DNA of 64,000 nucleotides, taken from the NCBI GenBank assembly GCA_016713885.1, contig JADJOF010000007.1, positions 62,001-126,000 on the forward strand, read 5' to 3'. The position numbers and the translations under genes are program-made. Below the pieces are notes generated by a model. It saw only the letters and a program-made list of their open reading frames with translations. It did no database searches and was not told the DNA's origin. Positions 19,161 to 29,329 of the stretch are shown piece after piece. This DNA is from Bdellovibrionales bacterium. Lineage in GTDB: Bacteria > Bdellovibrionota > Bdellovibrionia > Bdellovibrionales > JAMPXM01. The first letter of the stretch is position 1, and each line of letters starts with the position of its first letter.

Positions 19161-22100
19161 ATGGCTGACAAACAGAAACAGACTGGTGTCCTCGTTAAAC
19201 TCTCCCGCCTTTTTGGCTTTCTCGCCTCACCAATGACCGTGGGCGTGATCCTCACGCTCACCATGACCTGGCTCACTCTCAAGTTCTACGCCTCTCAGCA
19301 TGACGGTGCCGATGCTCGCGAGGGATCCATCGTCAACATCCTCAACCAGATTTACCTCAAGTCGATCGATTTCCGCTTGGTCAACCGCGGCGAAGCTCCT
19401 GGCAGCGACCGTGTCGCCATCTTGGCCATCGATGAAAACTCGATTGAACGCGAAGGCCGTTGGCCTTGGCCTCGCGAAAAAATCGGCCGACTCATCGAGT
19501 CCGCGGTCGATGCTGGCGCCAAAGTGGTCGCGTTCGACGTGGTCTTTTCAGAGCCTGACCCCAACTCGTCCGTCAAAACGCTTTCACTTCTCAAACAGGG
19601 TCTGGCCAAGCAAAAACAACTCTCACCTGAAGCCAATGAACTGATCGACAAAGAAATGGCCGCGAACAATAGCGATCAAAAGTTCGCCGACACTCTTGGC
19701 CTGTACCAGGACGCCGTCGTTATGGGGACGTATTTCGATCTTGAGAGTTATGACGTCGGCGTTTCACTCAATCCACTTCGAGACGACTGCGTCGACGCCC
19801 ACTACGAGCGCACCAACGAAAAACGCTATTGGGAAAAAGAAGAGATCTTTCCGATCGTCGAAGAGGCAAAAACATCCGAAGAACGCATCCCAGCAGGGAT
19901 TCTCAAACAGGTTTCAAACTACCATACACTTCTCGAAGTCAATGCCGCCCAAGAATGGTTCGATAGCAACACCTCGGCACTCGAGCGCATCCGGCAAAAT
20001 CTAGACGACGTCGAAATTCATTTCCCTAGTGAAATCATCCCGACGCTCTTTGTGGTCGCCAATATCGGCGACGAACAGACTCTTTTCGATCTCCTCTCTA
20101 GCGACGACTCAATGAAGCGATTTGCCAATCGACCGATGATCCTGCAGATCTTCGATGTCGTTTTGCGTTCCATCTCAAAACACGAAATCGTCGACCTCCG
20201 CGCGCGACTCCTTAGAGCGTCAAATGAGTACTGTCAGCGTTTCCTTACGCCGAACGACGAACTGCTCTGGAAGGAAAAGTTCACCACACGATTTAAGACT
20301 GCAGGAGATGATCTTGATGCGATGTGGGCAGGCCAGAGCTTTGACTCGATTCTCAATGAGCTCAAATGGCCGGCCGGCAGCCCCGAACTTGAACAGAAAC
20401 TCAAACAATGGCGTGCTTTAAATCTGCCGCTTTCAATTCCCAACATTGCGCGAACCTGGGTGAGCATTCGCGAACTTGCCGCCAACACCAAGCACACGGG
20501 CTACTTCAACGCAATTCTCGATACCGACGGCACGGTTCGCCGAACCCAGCTTCTCGCACGCCGTGGCCACAACTACATTCCATCGCTCGCCCTCAAAGCA
20601 TTCCTTCTGGATCGCAAAGCCTCGATGCGCTTCAAAATCGGCCCTGAGGCCGTCGGCCGAACCGAATCAAAAAGACGAGTCATCCAATCTCTCGAAATTC
20701 TCAACAAAGAGGGAGAAACGACGCTCAAGGTTCCAGTCGACGAACTGGGACGAATGATCATCAACTACTCCGGTCCCCAGCAGATGTTCCCATACGTCAG
20801 TGCCGCATCGATCCTCGACGATAAACGAGATATCGCCGTCTCGCAGTATTTGCGCGACGAGAAAACCGGTGCCGTCGGCCTCAGCACGCGCATGATCGAC
20901 CGCAAAACCTTCCTCAAAGACAAAATCCTCATCGTCGGCGCCACGGCCATAGGCGTATACGACCTTCGCTTAACGCCGTTTGAGGAAAACTACCCCGGAG
21001 TTGAAACACACGCCAACGCTCTTCCAATCTTCTGACCGGAGAGCCCGCGCCGATGGTCTTCCGACCAACAAGATAAGCCCCGGCTTCATGCGCATTCATC
21101 CGCAGGAAGAGTCGACAATGTGGCTCATTATTCTTCTTGGTGGACTCGCCATGGCGGCCGTTCTGACATGGCTTGAATCCGTCGGCGGTCTTCTTGCAAC
21201 GGCAGCGACTCTATTCGGAATTTATTCAATCGATCGCTACCTTCTCTTTGCAAACGGCTACCTAATCAATGTCGCCCTCCCACTGTTTACCGTGTTCTTT
21301 CTTTTCGTCACGATCACCTTCTACAAGTACTTCACAGAAGAAAGAAAAAAGCAGGAGCTCAAGGGCACCTTCGCGAAGTACGTCTCGCCTGCCATCGTCG
21401 ACGAGATCCTTCGCGATCCCGAGAACATCGAGCTTGGCGGAAAGAAACAAGAACTCACCGTTATGTTTTCTGACGTTCGAGGCTTCACCACGATCTCAGA
21501 GCGCCTTGATCCGCGCGCCCTTTCTGACCTTCTCAATAGCTATCTCACCCCGATGACCGACCTCGTGTTCGAAACCAAAGGAACTCTCGATAAATACATG
21601 GGCGATGCGATCATGGCATTCTGGGGCGCACCGATTTCGCTCCCCGACCACGCCGATCGCGCCGCCACCTGCGCGCTCAAAATGATCCGCAAACTCAAAG
21701 AGCTCCAGGCCGACTATCAAAAACGCGGACTGCCTGCGATTGACATCGGAATTGGCCTCAACACGGGCGACATGAGTGTTGGCAACATGGGCTCCAACAT
21801 CGTCCGCAGCTACACAGTCATGGGCGATTCCGTGAATCTCGGCTCACGCCTTGAGGGCATCAATAAAGAGTACGGCACTCGCATCATCGTCAGCGAATTC
21901 ACAATGCGGAAAATTGAAAATAACTTTGATATGCGAGAAGTCGATTGGGTTCGCGTCAAAGGCAAGGCCCAACCCGTGCGCATTTTTGAATTGCTTGGCA
22001 CAAAAGCCAAGGGCGAGCTCGCGACCCCTGAAGTCATGCTCTCAATCCTACCGGCGTACAATCAAGGTTTTGCCCTCTATCATGAACGAAAGTTCCAAGA

Positions 22101-22242
22101 CGCCATCACGCGCTTTGCTGAGGTCCTTAACGTGATTCCCGACGATAAAGTCGCTCAACTTTACATCGAACGCTGCAACGACTACCTGGAAGAGCCACCA
22201 GCCGTCGACTGGGACGGCGTTTACACCATGAAAACGAAATGA
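19161..22242 (+). CDS. CHASE2-domain class III adenylate/guanylate cyclase, two frameshifts near 21026 and 21050
   Basis: Makes a cyclic nucleotide (most likely cAMP) from NTP. Order: N-terminal transmembrane helix (about 22-43), extracytoplasmic CHASE2 sensor (about 50-620) with DFRLVNRGEAPGSDRVAILAID, then NLLTGEP. Three membrane helices follow, then a catalytic domain with metal-binding VMFSDVRGFTTISE, KYMGDAIMAFWGAP and NTGDMSVGNMG. The C-terminal region after it is helical (TPR-like). The two breaks are each one base short, and the reconstructed product is about 1027 residues. The CHASE2 part is about 300 residues longer than usual. The output probably feeds CNB-domain proteins such as those at 3.1 and 38.9 kb. 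Confidence 0.9.
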
Positions 22243-22267
22243 CAGAGTCTCGCCTTTAGGCAAGGCT

Positions 22268-24742
22268 ATGAGCATGAACTTTCGCCCCACCGCACGAGCG
22301 GTTCTGACTGTTGCGTTTACGCTCGCCATAGCACTGCTCGGTTATTCAGCAGATACTCTCGCCGCTGCAACGACACGCCTCACAACCGGAAGCGGAGGCC
22401 AAGTTCTCATATCGGCCGAAACGATGTTTCGCGATAACGACGCCCAAACCGTTGAGCTCGTCGGCAATGTGCAAGTGCAGTTTGAAGGACAAGTTCTGCG
22501 CTGCGATCGCGCCGTCATCAGCGCCAAAACAAAAATGATCTCAGCCCAAGGCAACCTCATCATCGCATCTCCTTCGGCCTACGTGGAAGGCAAACAGGCC
22601 GACCTCTCCTATGCCGACAGCACCGGAACGATCTACGATGGCTTCGTTAAGTCGGGCCAAGTCCTCTTTGAAGGCCGCGTGATTCGCAAAACCGGCCCAA
22701 TAAATTATGTTGCAGAAAAGGCCCACTACACGGCATGCACGACCTGCCCGGCGGCATGGGCCTTCACGGGCTCCACCATCGACGCCGAAATCGGTGGCTA
22801 CGCATTCATAAAAAATTCGTTTCTCAAAGTTGGCGGCATTCCCATTTTCTGGCTCCCCTATCTCGTCGTTCCACTCAAGAGCGAACGCCAAACGGGCTTT
22901 CTCTTCCCTTCATACGATATTGAAAGTGAAAACTTCGCCTTTGGCCTGCCGTTCTTCTGGGCGATTTCGCGCAGCCAAGACATGACGATCACGCCAAAGT
23001 TCTACACTCTGCGCGGCCTTAAAGGCCTCCTCAACTACCGCTATGTTCTTTCAGATGACTCCGGCGGCGAAACCAACGCCGGCTTTTTTCTTTTTTCCGA
23101 CAGCGTTTTTGCCAACGACGATCAGCTCCCCAATCGTCCCGGCGCCGAACGCTCCGGCCGCTGGTATCTGACCCATGCGCATTCACTCGCTCTGCCGGGC
23201 GGGTTCATCAACAAAACTCACCTCAACTTCGTTTCCGATCTTCGCTATCCGCGAGATTTTCCGGAAGAGATCGGCGGCCGCGGCGACGCCGCTCTTGAAA
23301 ACTCGATTTCACTCGCCAAAAATACCGAGGGAATGCACTCCAGCATTCAAGCGAAGTATTACATCAACCAACTCAAATCCGACCCGCTTGAGGGCAATGC
23401 CGACGCCGTTCATCGTTTCCCTGAAATACGCCAATCCGGTGTCGACCGAAGCTTCCTGGATTCCCGCCTGTTCCTGCGTTGGGACATCAACTACGTCAAT
23501 TTCGCTCGCGAAGACTTCGCCTATGATGACGTCATCGTCGCTGCCAACGGCAGCCGGTCCATCGATCGCACGCGGGGCACTGGCGGCACAGGCTCCGGTT
23601 CCTTTCAGCCTCTGACTGATTTGATCCGCACGGGCCAGCGCCTTGATCTGAAACCCGAACTCTCCATGCCATTTCGCATCGGGCAGTATATCGACATCCT
23701 GCCGACCGTCCAAGCGCGGCACACCCAATACTCATTCAACGTCACCGCTCCGGCCGGCTCTGATTTCGACGCCCTTCCCAATCGCCAATCGATCAAAACC
23801 AAACTTGCAATTCGAACGCAAATCTCTCGCGTCTATGACCTTGAGAATGAAGACGAAACGGACGATGGACTTGAAACCGGAATCGAAGCCGATCGCACAC
23901 CCTCGAACACTGAACCCGATTCCGGCATCTTCTCAGCATTGCAGCCCAGAAAAGCTCCGCCAAAACCGATTCGACTCAAACATGAAATCGAACCCGAGTT
24001 TTCAATCTCCGGCATTCCCTGGCTTCAGCAAACCAACTCGACTTTTTTTGGCGACAACACCCTCGCTCCGATTTACCTGGAGAGTCAGCCCGTCAGCGAT
24101 GCCGACTTCCTCTCTCCAAAAGGACTGCAGTTCGACTATGAGGACCGCATCACTCAACGAAACTTCATGTCGCTTGTCCTCAACAACCGCTTCGTCAAAA
24201 AAACATGGACGGGAGACTCGCCAAACTACCGCCAGATTGTTTCGATAAAAAATGGTACCAATTACGAGTTCGACAAACGCGATCGCGATGTGGCGGCTAA
24301 CTTTTCAGATATCCACACCATGATCGACGTCAGGCTTGACCACTTTGAAACTAACGCTGTCTTTCGCTACTTCCCACTCCACCAGGTCGCCAACACCTCG
24401 GCTCGTGTTCTGCTTCGAGATCAAATGGGCGACTTTGTCCAGCTGAGCTACGCACAGTCATTTTCGATCACCGAAAACGTCGCCGATGCCGGAAAAAAAC
24501 CAGATGAAAACATCGGCGTCACGCTTGGCTATATTCATCGCTACGCCACGATCGCAACAACCTTCAACTATCTGCCAATCGCTTATTCACCGCTCGAATT
24601 CGGAGTCAAAAGCTGGACTGCAACACTTGACCTGCGCCCGCCCGGCAGTTGCTGGAGCCTCAACGCGACCGTCGGCCAGGCCTTGGGTGATAAAATTCAA
24701 TTTAGCTTTAAGCCAAACTTTAGTTTCGGCGGCAGCTTCTAA
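22268..24742 (+). CDS. lptD: LPS-assembly outer-membrane protein LptD
   Basis: Inserts lipopolysaccharide into the outer leaflet. 824 residues: signal peptide (1-33, ending in TLAAA), an OstA/jelly-roll domain (about 40-170, ISAETMFRDNDAQTVELVGNV and similar strands), then the beta-barrel region with the family motif PIFWLPYLVVPLKSERQTGFLFP and FGLPFFWAISRSQDMT. It ends in Phe, as usual for barrels. A Cys pair after residue 150 (CTTC) may be one of the disulfide sites. Start ATG 22268 is a few bases after the cyclase stop. Confidence 0.92.
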   Translation: MSMNFRPTARAVLTVAFTLAIALLGYSADTLAAATTRLTTGSGGQVLISAETMFRDNDAQTVELVGNVQVQFEGQVLRCDRAVISAKTKMISAQGNLIIASPSAYVEGKQADLSYADSTGTIYDGFVKSGQVLFEGRVIRKTGPINYVAEKAHYTACTTCPAAWAFTGSTIDAEIGGYAFIKNSFLKVGGIPIFWLPYLVVPLKSERQTGFLFPSYDIESENFAFGLPFFWAISRSQDMTITPKFYTLRGLKGLLNYRYVLSDDSGGETNAGFFLFSDSVFANDDQLPNRPGAERSGRWYLTHAHSLALPGGFINKTHLNFVSDLRYPRDFPEEIGGRGDAALENSISLAKNTEGMHSSIQAKYYINQLKSDPLEGNADAVHRFPEIRQSGVDRSFLDSRLFLRWDINYVNFAREDFAYDDVIVAANGSRSIDRTRGTGGTGSGSFQPLTDLIRTGQRLDLKPELSMPFRIGQYIDILPTVQARHTQYSFNVTAPAGSDFDALPNRQSIKTKLAIRTQISRVYDLENEDETDDGLETGIEADRTPSNTEPDSGIFSALQPRKAPPKPIRLKHEIEPEFSISGIPWLQQTNSTFFGDNTLAPIYLESQPVSDADFLSPKGLQFDYEDRITQRNFMSLVLNNRFVKKTWTGDSPNYRQIVSIKNGTNYEFDKRDRDVAANFSDIHTMIDVRLDHFETNAVFRYFPLHQVANTSARVLLRDQMGDFVQLSYAQSFSITENVADAGKKPDENIGVTLGYIHRYATIATTFNYLPIAYSPLEFGVKSWTATLDLRPPGSCWSLNATVGQALGDKIQFSFKPNFSFGGSF

Positions 24743-24758
24743 ACTGTCGCTTAGAAGC
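24735..24758. other. Perfect 8-bp inverted repeat spanning two convergent stop codons
   Basis: GCTTCTAA at 24735-24742 and TTAGAAGC at 24751-24758 are exact reverse complements with an 8-base loop. Each arm contains the stop of the gene reading into it (lptD, and the small membrane protein). No T-tract is seen, so terminator function is uncertain. Confidence 0.5.
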
Positions 24759-25164
24759 GAACGATGTCATAGCGAACTTCAAGCCCGTCAACACCGCTCG
24801 TCAAAGGCGAAAAAAGCGGATTCAACACAAACCGCACATCTTTCACTTTGCCCACGGACGACACTTGTCCAAGCGCTCGAACATCGTCCTCCGTCGCACC
24901 GTCGGAAACTCCGTAAACGACATAAGTTCCAAGGAGAATGCCAGCATACAGTCCAAACGAAGCGCCGCGAGCAATCTTATTGAGATTGTCACCGGGCTTG
25001 TCTGAAAATGCGAGGGTCGCAGCACCCACCAAAGTTCCGGCCAAAACCCCGTAGCTACAGCTCATGATAAAATCCCGCATCGGCTCTGCCTGAGCACGGC
25101 TAGAAAAGATGCCGGGAGAGACCAAACCAAGAACCATCGAGAGAACAATGACTTTGCGCTTCAT
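24751..25164 (-). CDS. Small exported membrane-associated protein, unknown function
   Basis: 137 residues: signal peptide (about 1-26, ending SSRAQA), then two glycine-rich hydrophobic segments (about 37-58 and 72-92) of glycine-zipper type. A short soluble tail ends in Phe. Convergent with lptD. No family assigned. Confidence 0.6.
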   Translation of the reverse strand: MKRKVIVLSMVLGLVSPGIFSSRAQAEPMRDFIMSCSYGVLAGTLVGAATLAFSDKPGDNLNKIARGASFGLYAGILLGTYVVYGVSDGATEDDVRALGQVSSVGKVKDVRFVLNPLFSPLTSGVDGLEVRYDIVRF

Positions 25165-25198
25165 TGACCACAGTTTAGCGTAACGACGAAGACCCTTG

Positions 25199-25531
25199 TC
25201 AAAAGATGCTCATGACACGGAGCCGAGCTCCCGCCTCAAAAGTGATGAGCCAGAGTCGCACCTCACGCCCCTCCCGCTCAGCCAGCCACTCACGTGCACG
25301 TAAAAGCCGAACCCGCTGTCGCCGTGAAAGCCCCGCAAGCATCCCTTCCGGCCAGTCGCTCGACTTCACCTCGACAATCAGAAGCTCGCCATCAGGCGCG
25401 GCAAAGACCAGGTCGAGCTCGGCAAACGGCGTTCGCCACCGCCTCTCTAAAGTCCGATATCCGCGCAACTCAAAGGCGCGTTCAACACGAGCCTCAGAAT
25501 GAAGCCCCAGCGACGTGCTCTTTGACGCCAC
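25199..25531 (-). CDS. yraN: YraN family putative endonuclease (UPF0102)
   Basis: About 110 residues from GTG 25531, overlapping the 3' end of rnhB. The family core is visible: GYRTLERRWRTPFAELDLVF followed by LLIVEVKSS, with the Asp and Glu-x-Lys of the nuclease-like fold, then a basic RRQRVRLLRARE helix. The pairing with rnhB is widespread. No Shine-Dalgarno is evident, so the start is uncertain (the frame is open to 25648). Confidence 0.85.
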   Translation of the reverse strand: MASKSTSLGLHSEARVERAFELRGYRTLERRWRTPFAELDLVFAAPDGELLIVEVKSSDWPEGMLAGLSRRQRVRLLRAREWLAEREGREVRLWLITFEAGARLRVMSIF

Positions 25532-26201
25532 CAAAGGTTTTTCGGTGGATGGGCGAGGCTCCAAGCTTCGCGATAGCCTCGCGGTGCACGACGGACCCGT
25601 ATCCTTTGTGTTTTTCAAACTCGTACCCCGGATAAAGTGCGTCGGCATCGCGCATCCATCGATCTCGAGTCACTTTCGCGACGATCGACGCAACCGCAAT
25701 CGGCAAGACACGCAAATATCCCTTCACCACCGTGGTCTGCGGAGCACGCCGCAGCCCTTCAAACTCTTGGCCACGAAAAGGGATACGCGCATTGCCATCA
25801 ACGACGATGTGACACTCATCGACAGTCCGCAGACCGCCCGTCGCACCCCCCACAATAAGCACCTCTGTCAGATCTCGCACGGCACTCTCCATCGCGCGAA
25901 AAGTCGCCTGCAAAATATTGATCGAATCAATCTCCTCGGCGGTGATCCACCCCAAACGAACAACTGCCTTTTCAATCAAGAGATCAAAAAGCGCATCGCG
26001 CTTTTTCGGAGAGAGCGCCTTTGAGTCCGTCACGCCCGCCTTCAAAAGCAGCTCAATATTCTCGCTAGGCACCCACGCCGCTCCCGCGACAACAGGCCCG
26101 GCGAGGCAGCCGCGACCAACCTCATCAACGCCAATCACGGGATGGGGACGCAAATCGCACCAGGGGAATGGAATCTCAGTAATGTCGTCTTGTTTTTTCA
26201 T
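25494..26201 (-). CDS. rnhB: Ribonuclease HII
   Basis: Cleaves RNA in RNA-DNA hybrids and removes single ribonucleotides. 235 residues. The catalytic motif VIGVDEVGRGCLAGPV is near residue 22. DSKALSPKKRD, the IVVDGNARIP strand, ASIVAKVTRDRWM and the HKGYGS motif follow in the expected order. It is downstream of the rplS terminator, so it may have its own promoter in 26202-26260. Confidence 0.95.
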   Translation of the reverse strand: MKKQDDITEIPFPWCDLRPHPVIGVDEVGRGCLAGPVVAGAAWVPSENIELLLKAGVTDSKALSPKKRDALFDLLIEKAVVRLGWITAEEIDSINILQATFRAMESAVRDLTEVLIVGGATGGLRTVDECHIVVDGNARIPFRGQEFEGLRRAPQTTVVKGYLRVLPIAVASIVAKVTRDRWMRDADALYPGYEFEKHKGYGSVVHREAIAKLGASPIHRKTFGGVKEHVAGASF

Positions 26202-26260
26202 TGGCCGCTAGCATCCGCGCGAACATAGCTCAGCGTCAACAGCTTGCCCGCAGGCTGTCC

Positions 26261-26296
26261 CACAAAAACAAAGAGCCGGCGAAAATCGCCAGCTCT
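26261..26296 (-). terminator. Rho-independent terminator after rplS
   Basis: On the minus strand, GAGCTGGCG at 26287-26295 pairs with CGCCGGCTC at 26273-26281 (one internal mismatch, five-base loop), followed by TTTGTTTTTG. It sits about 30 bases after the rplS stop and closes the translation operon. Confidence 0.8.
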
Positions 26297-26328
26297 TGAT
26301 TGTGGATCACTCACTTAGAGGCGAAGCC

Positions 26329-26889
26329 TTACGACTCAGTCGGAGCCGTTTCAGCTGCGGCAGCTGCCGCGTTCTCGTCTTTCAATCCAACCATCACTGA
26401 TGTGAGGCGCGCTGCTTTTCCTTTGAGATCGCGCAGGAAATAGAGCTTCGAACGGCGAACTTTACCGCGCGAAATCACCTCAACGCGATCAACCGATGGG
26501 CTGCGGAATGGGAATGTACGCTCAACTCCGACGCCAGCTGAAATCTTGCGAACGGTGAATGTGCGTGTCGGGCCTTCGCCCTGAACTTTAATGCAAACAC
26601 CTTTGTACAACTGAACGCGCTCTTTTTCGCCTTCGCGAACTTTAACGTAAACGCCAACAGTGTCACCAGCGCCAAACTCAGGAATACCTTTGTTGTCGGC
26701 TGTCTTCTTCAAAGCCACTTTGCGAACGAGATCAGTCTCACCAGCGGGACGCGCTGCTTTCGCTTTTTTAGGAGCGGCAGCTTTAGCTGAGGTTTTCGCT
26801 GCTTTAGCCGATGTTTTAACGGCGGCTGTTTTTCCAGCAGCAGATTTTGTAGACTTCGTTTTCGCTGATTTTTCTGTTTTAGCTGCCAT
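26329..26889 (-). CDS. rplS: 50S ribosomal protein L19 with Lys/Ala-rich N-terminal extension
   Basis: The L19 core begins near residue 50 and runs through IPEFGAGDTVGVYVKVREG, GVGVERTFPFRSPSVDRV and GKVRRSKLYFLRDLKGKAAR. Ahead of it are about 50 residues of Lys, Ala, Thr and Ser repeats resembling histone-H1 tails, and after it a Glu/Ala tail; L19 is normally about 115 residues against 186 here. The start has a GAGG site. Last gene of the ffh-rpsP-khpA-rimM-trmD-methylase-rplS operon. Confidence 0.95.
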   Translation of the reverse strand: MAAKTEKSAKTKSTKSAAGKTAAVKTSAKAAKTSAKAAAPKKAKAARPAGETDLVRKVALKKTADNKGIPEFGAGDTVGVYVKVREGEKERVQLYKGVCIKVQGEGPTRTFTVRKISAGVGVERTFPFRSPSVDRVEVISRGKVRRSKLYFLRDLKGKAARLTSVMVGLKDENAAAAAAETAPTES

Positions 26890-26932
26890 AATAATAGCCT
26901 CACTCGCTTCGCTTTTTCTAAGGTGCTAAGGG

Positions 26933-27526
26933 TTACCACGACCCCAAAAGTCGGTCAAGGATGATACTCACGGCCGACCGGACGGAAAGATGCCGGTAAT
27001 CATCGGGTGGCGCTCCGCGAATGGGGGCCAGCAGGAGGTCGCAGCCACGCATAAATTCTTCAGTCAGGCCAAATCCGGTACCAAAGATCAAAAATAAGCG
27101 GGTCTCAGGCTCGCTCTGAATCCGGTCCCGCATCTCCTGAAAAGACACCATCGGCACCCCATCGAGCGCTCGCGCATGGGTTGAAACCACAAGCGGCCGA
27201 CCACCCACGACCCCGCCGGCAGCCACGATTTGGCGGTCCCACTCCGCAATTGCGGCCTCAAGACTCTCGGCCGTATCGACCATCGTCAATGCCGTCTTCC
27301 GCATCGGATTAAACTGAGCCCCATCGCCAACCCGCCAGTGATCGAGCATGCGGTGAACAAAGGCCCGCTGATCGTGCATGGGATGAATAATAAAATAGCG
27401 TTCAACGCCAAACGTCCGCGACGCCCGCGCGATGTCGTGAACATCGAGGTTTGTCACATTGGTCGCAACAATCTTTTTGCGTCGATCTTGAATCGGATAG
27501 TGAACGAGCCCCAGCGCCACTCTCAT
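26933..27526 (-). CDS. SPOUT-family RNA methyltransferase (trmD-linked)
   Basis: 197 residues. The sequence VALGLVHYPIQDRRKKIVATNVTNLDVHDIARA at the start and LFLIFGTGFGLTEEF plus YRHLSVRSAVSIILDRL near the end fit the small SPOUT methylase family exemplified by Thermotoga TM1570, also encoded beside trmD. The knot region and SAM site are C-terminal. The RNA target is unknown. Start overlaps the trmD stop by four bases. Confidence 0.75.
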   Translation of the reverse strand: MRVALGLVHYPIQDRRKKIVATNVTNLDVHDIARASRTFGVERYFIIHPMHDQRAFVHRMLDHWRVGDGAQFNPMRKTALTMVDTAESLEAAIAEWDRQIVAAGGVVGGRPLVVSTHARALDGVPMVSFQEMRDRIQSEPETRLFLIFGTGFGLTEEFMRGCDLLLAPIRGAPPDDYRHLSVRSAVSIILDRLLGSW

Positions 27527-28323
27527 CGGGCGCCTGCTTTAAGCCATGCTTCAAACACTGAAAGCCCCCTTACGACGGCCGGATCCTCGCGATCAAGCCA
27601 CTTGTTTTGCGCCTTCCACTCCTCACGAGTCGAAGTCCGATCAAGCCGTGCCGCCAAATCCGGGCGGCGTTCAATCGTGGCAACCATTGAGCTGAGCCAC
27701 TCAAAAGCGATGATTTTTTTAGGGTCGCCTCCAACAAGAGCACCGGGCACCGTCCGTCCCCGCCACTCACGCGGGCGCGTGTATTGCGCCGACTCCAATC
27801 GGCCATCGGCAAACGAATCGACCTCAGCAGAGGCGCTGTTGCCAAGCACTCCCGGCCGATGGCGAAGAACCGCGTCGATAACAATCAGGGCCGGCCACTC
27901 GCCGCCACTCACCACAAAATCGCCAATCGACAGCTCCTCATCACAGCACTCTTCAATGAATCTTTCGTCGACGCCGGCGTATCGACTTGAAACCAGGATC
28001 AAATCACGCCCCTCTGCCGCCCACTCGCGCGCAACTCGATCGGTAAAAAGCCTTCCGCGCGGCGAAAGATGCACCACTCGTGCACCTGGCATTTTCGCTT
28101 TTGCAAGTTCAACGGATTGAGCGAGCGGCTCACTGATCATCAACATGCCGTCACGCCCGCCAAAAGGGCGATCATCGACAGTCTTATGGACATCGTGAGT
28201 AAACTGTCGAGGGTTGACGACTATGAGCTCCCAACTTCCAGCCTTCAGCGCGGCACCGACCACACCAGCTTTAAGACTCGGCTCAATCAGCTCCGGAAAA
28301 AGCGTCACCACGCCAATTTTCAT
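27523..28323 (-). CDS. trmD: tRNA (guanine-37-N1)-methyltransferase
   Basis: Methylates G37 of tRNAs to prevent frameshifting. 266 residues. N-terminal MKIGVVTLFPELI, then the knot motifs SSRYAGVDERFIE and SIGDFVVSGGEWPAL, and the C-terminal domain. Starts 9 bases after the rimM stop. Confidence 0.96.
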   Translation of the reverse strand: MKIGVVTLFPELIEPSLKAGVVGAALKAGSWELIVVNPRQFTHDVHKTVDDRPFGGRDGMLMISEPLAQSVELAKAKMPGARVVHLSPRGRLFTDRVAREWAAEGRDLILVSSRYAGVDERFIEECCDEELSIGDFVVSGGEWPALIVIDAVLRHRPGVLGNSASAEVDSFADGRLESAQYTRPREWRGRTVPGALVGGDPKKIIAFEWLSSMVATIERRPDLAARLDRTSTREEWKAQNKWLDREDPAVVRGLSVFEAWLKAGAR

Positions 28324-28332
28324 AGCGAAACT

Positions 28333-28966
28333 CTAGTCTTCTTCCTGCTCGTCATCGGCGCCATCTTTTTCGTCAGGATCATTTCCATCAAGACCAAGCT
28401 GAACTTCAATCAGCTGATCGGGGATCGTCATCGTAAGACGTGCTTCATCGTAGTCGAGCTCGTCGACGTACGACTCCACAAACGGAATCTCAATGCGATC
28501 GCCGGCTTTACACCTGGGCGCACTCCCGCCTTGAGCTCCACAACCAGCAGGTCCTGAAGGCCATTGCTCGCAAAGCCAATAATCGGCCCAAGCTCAATTC
28601 CGGACTTTTCAAAACCTGAAAACCTTCGATTTCATCCAGAAATGGCACATCGCCATCTTCAGATTCCAAGTACGTCTCCGGAATCGCCAGAAAGTGTCCC
28701 TTATACCCCTCAGCTTGAGTTCGATCCTTGATCGCAGCTGTTTGCAGAATCAGACCGTTCTTATGAGGACGCACGCCCTTCAAAGCAAATTCAACAGGCG
28801 CATCGTCTGAAAGGTCTTCGTTTCTCGAAAGCCAGAACTTGCCGTCATCCTTCAGCGACTCAAGCCAATCCGCCTGCCCCGCAAAGAGGACGACCCAGAT
28901 CTCACCTTTTAATCCGTGAGCATCCTTCACTCGGCCCACGGCCCGCATTTCATCTGCCTTCATCAT
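28333..28966 (-). CDS. rimM: Ribosome maturation factor RimM, two frameshifts near 28508 and 28608
   Basis: 16S processing factor. From ATG 28966 or 28963 (GGAG site): AVGRVKDAHGLKGEIWV, the N-terminal domain signature. The frame breaks after DEIEGFQV (a T or A run one base short) and resumes FEKSGIELGPIIGF...NGLQDLLVVELK. It breaks again at an A-run (TTT on plus at 28507-28509) and ends IEIPFVESYVDELDYDEARL, the classical PRC-barrel end, with an acidic tail. Restored length is about 211 residues. The gene is required for normal growth, so the breaks are probably sequence errors. Confidence 0.88.
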
Positions 28967-28989
28967 CAACTCCGACGCTAGAAACGACA

Positions 28990-29013
28990 ACGGGGGCAAG
29001 CCTTTCGGCGCCC
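28990..29013. other. GC-rich hairpin between khpA and rimM
   Basis: GGGGGC and GCCCCC arms with a 10-12 base loop in the short gap between khpA and rimM. There is no T-tract on the minus strand, so it may be an attenuator, a processing site or chance. Confidence 0.35.
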
Positions 29014-29053
29014 CCGAATCAAAATCAAAAACTCAACTGAACAGCCGATCCAA

Positions 29054-29305
29054 TTACTCGACGATTTCGAGAACTGATCGCTTCTGCAGCTTCGTGCTCG
29101 CAGCCATCAAAATGGTGCGCATCGAACGAGCCGTGCGCCCCTGTTTTCCGATGACCTTGCCGAGATCTTTTTTTGCAACTCGAAGCTCCACAACCGTTGT
29201 TTGCTCACCAACGACTTCACGAACCACGACTTCATCTGGAAAGTCGACAAGCGACTTTGCCATAAACTCCACGAGGTCTTTCAAGCTTGATGGATCCATA
29301 GCCAC
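29054..29305 (-). CDS. khpA: KH-domain RNA-binding protein KhpA
   Basis: 83 residues, a single type II KH domain with the GxxG loop in GKVIGKQGRTARSMRTIL. GTG 29305 has AGGAGG 5-6 bases upstream; the ATG two codons later is the alternative. The position between rpsP and rimM is typical of the YlqC/KhpA family. Confidence 0.9.
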   Translation of the reverse strand: MAMDPSSLKDLVEFMAKSLVDFPDEVVVREVVGEQTTVVELRVAKKDLGKVIGKQGRTARSMRTILMAASTKLQKRSVLEIVE

Positions 29306-29329
29306 GGAACCCTCCTCTGAAATCGACGA

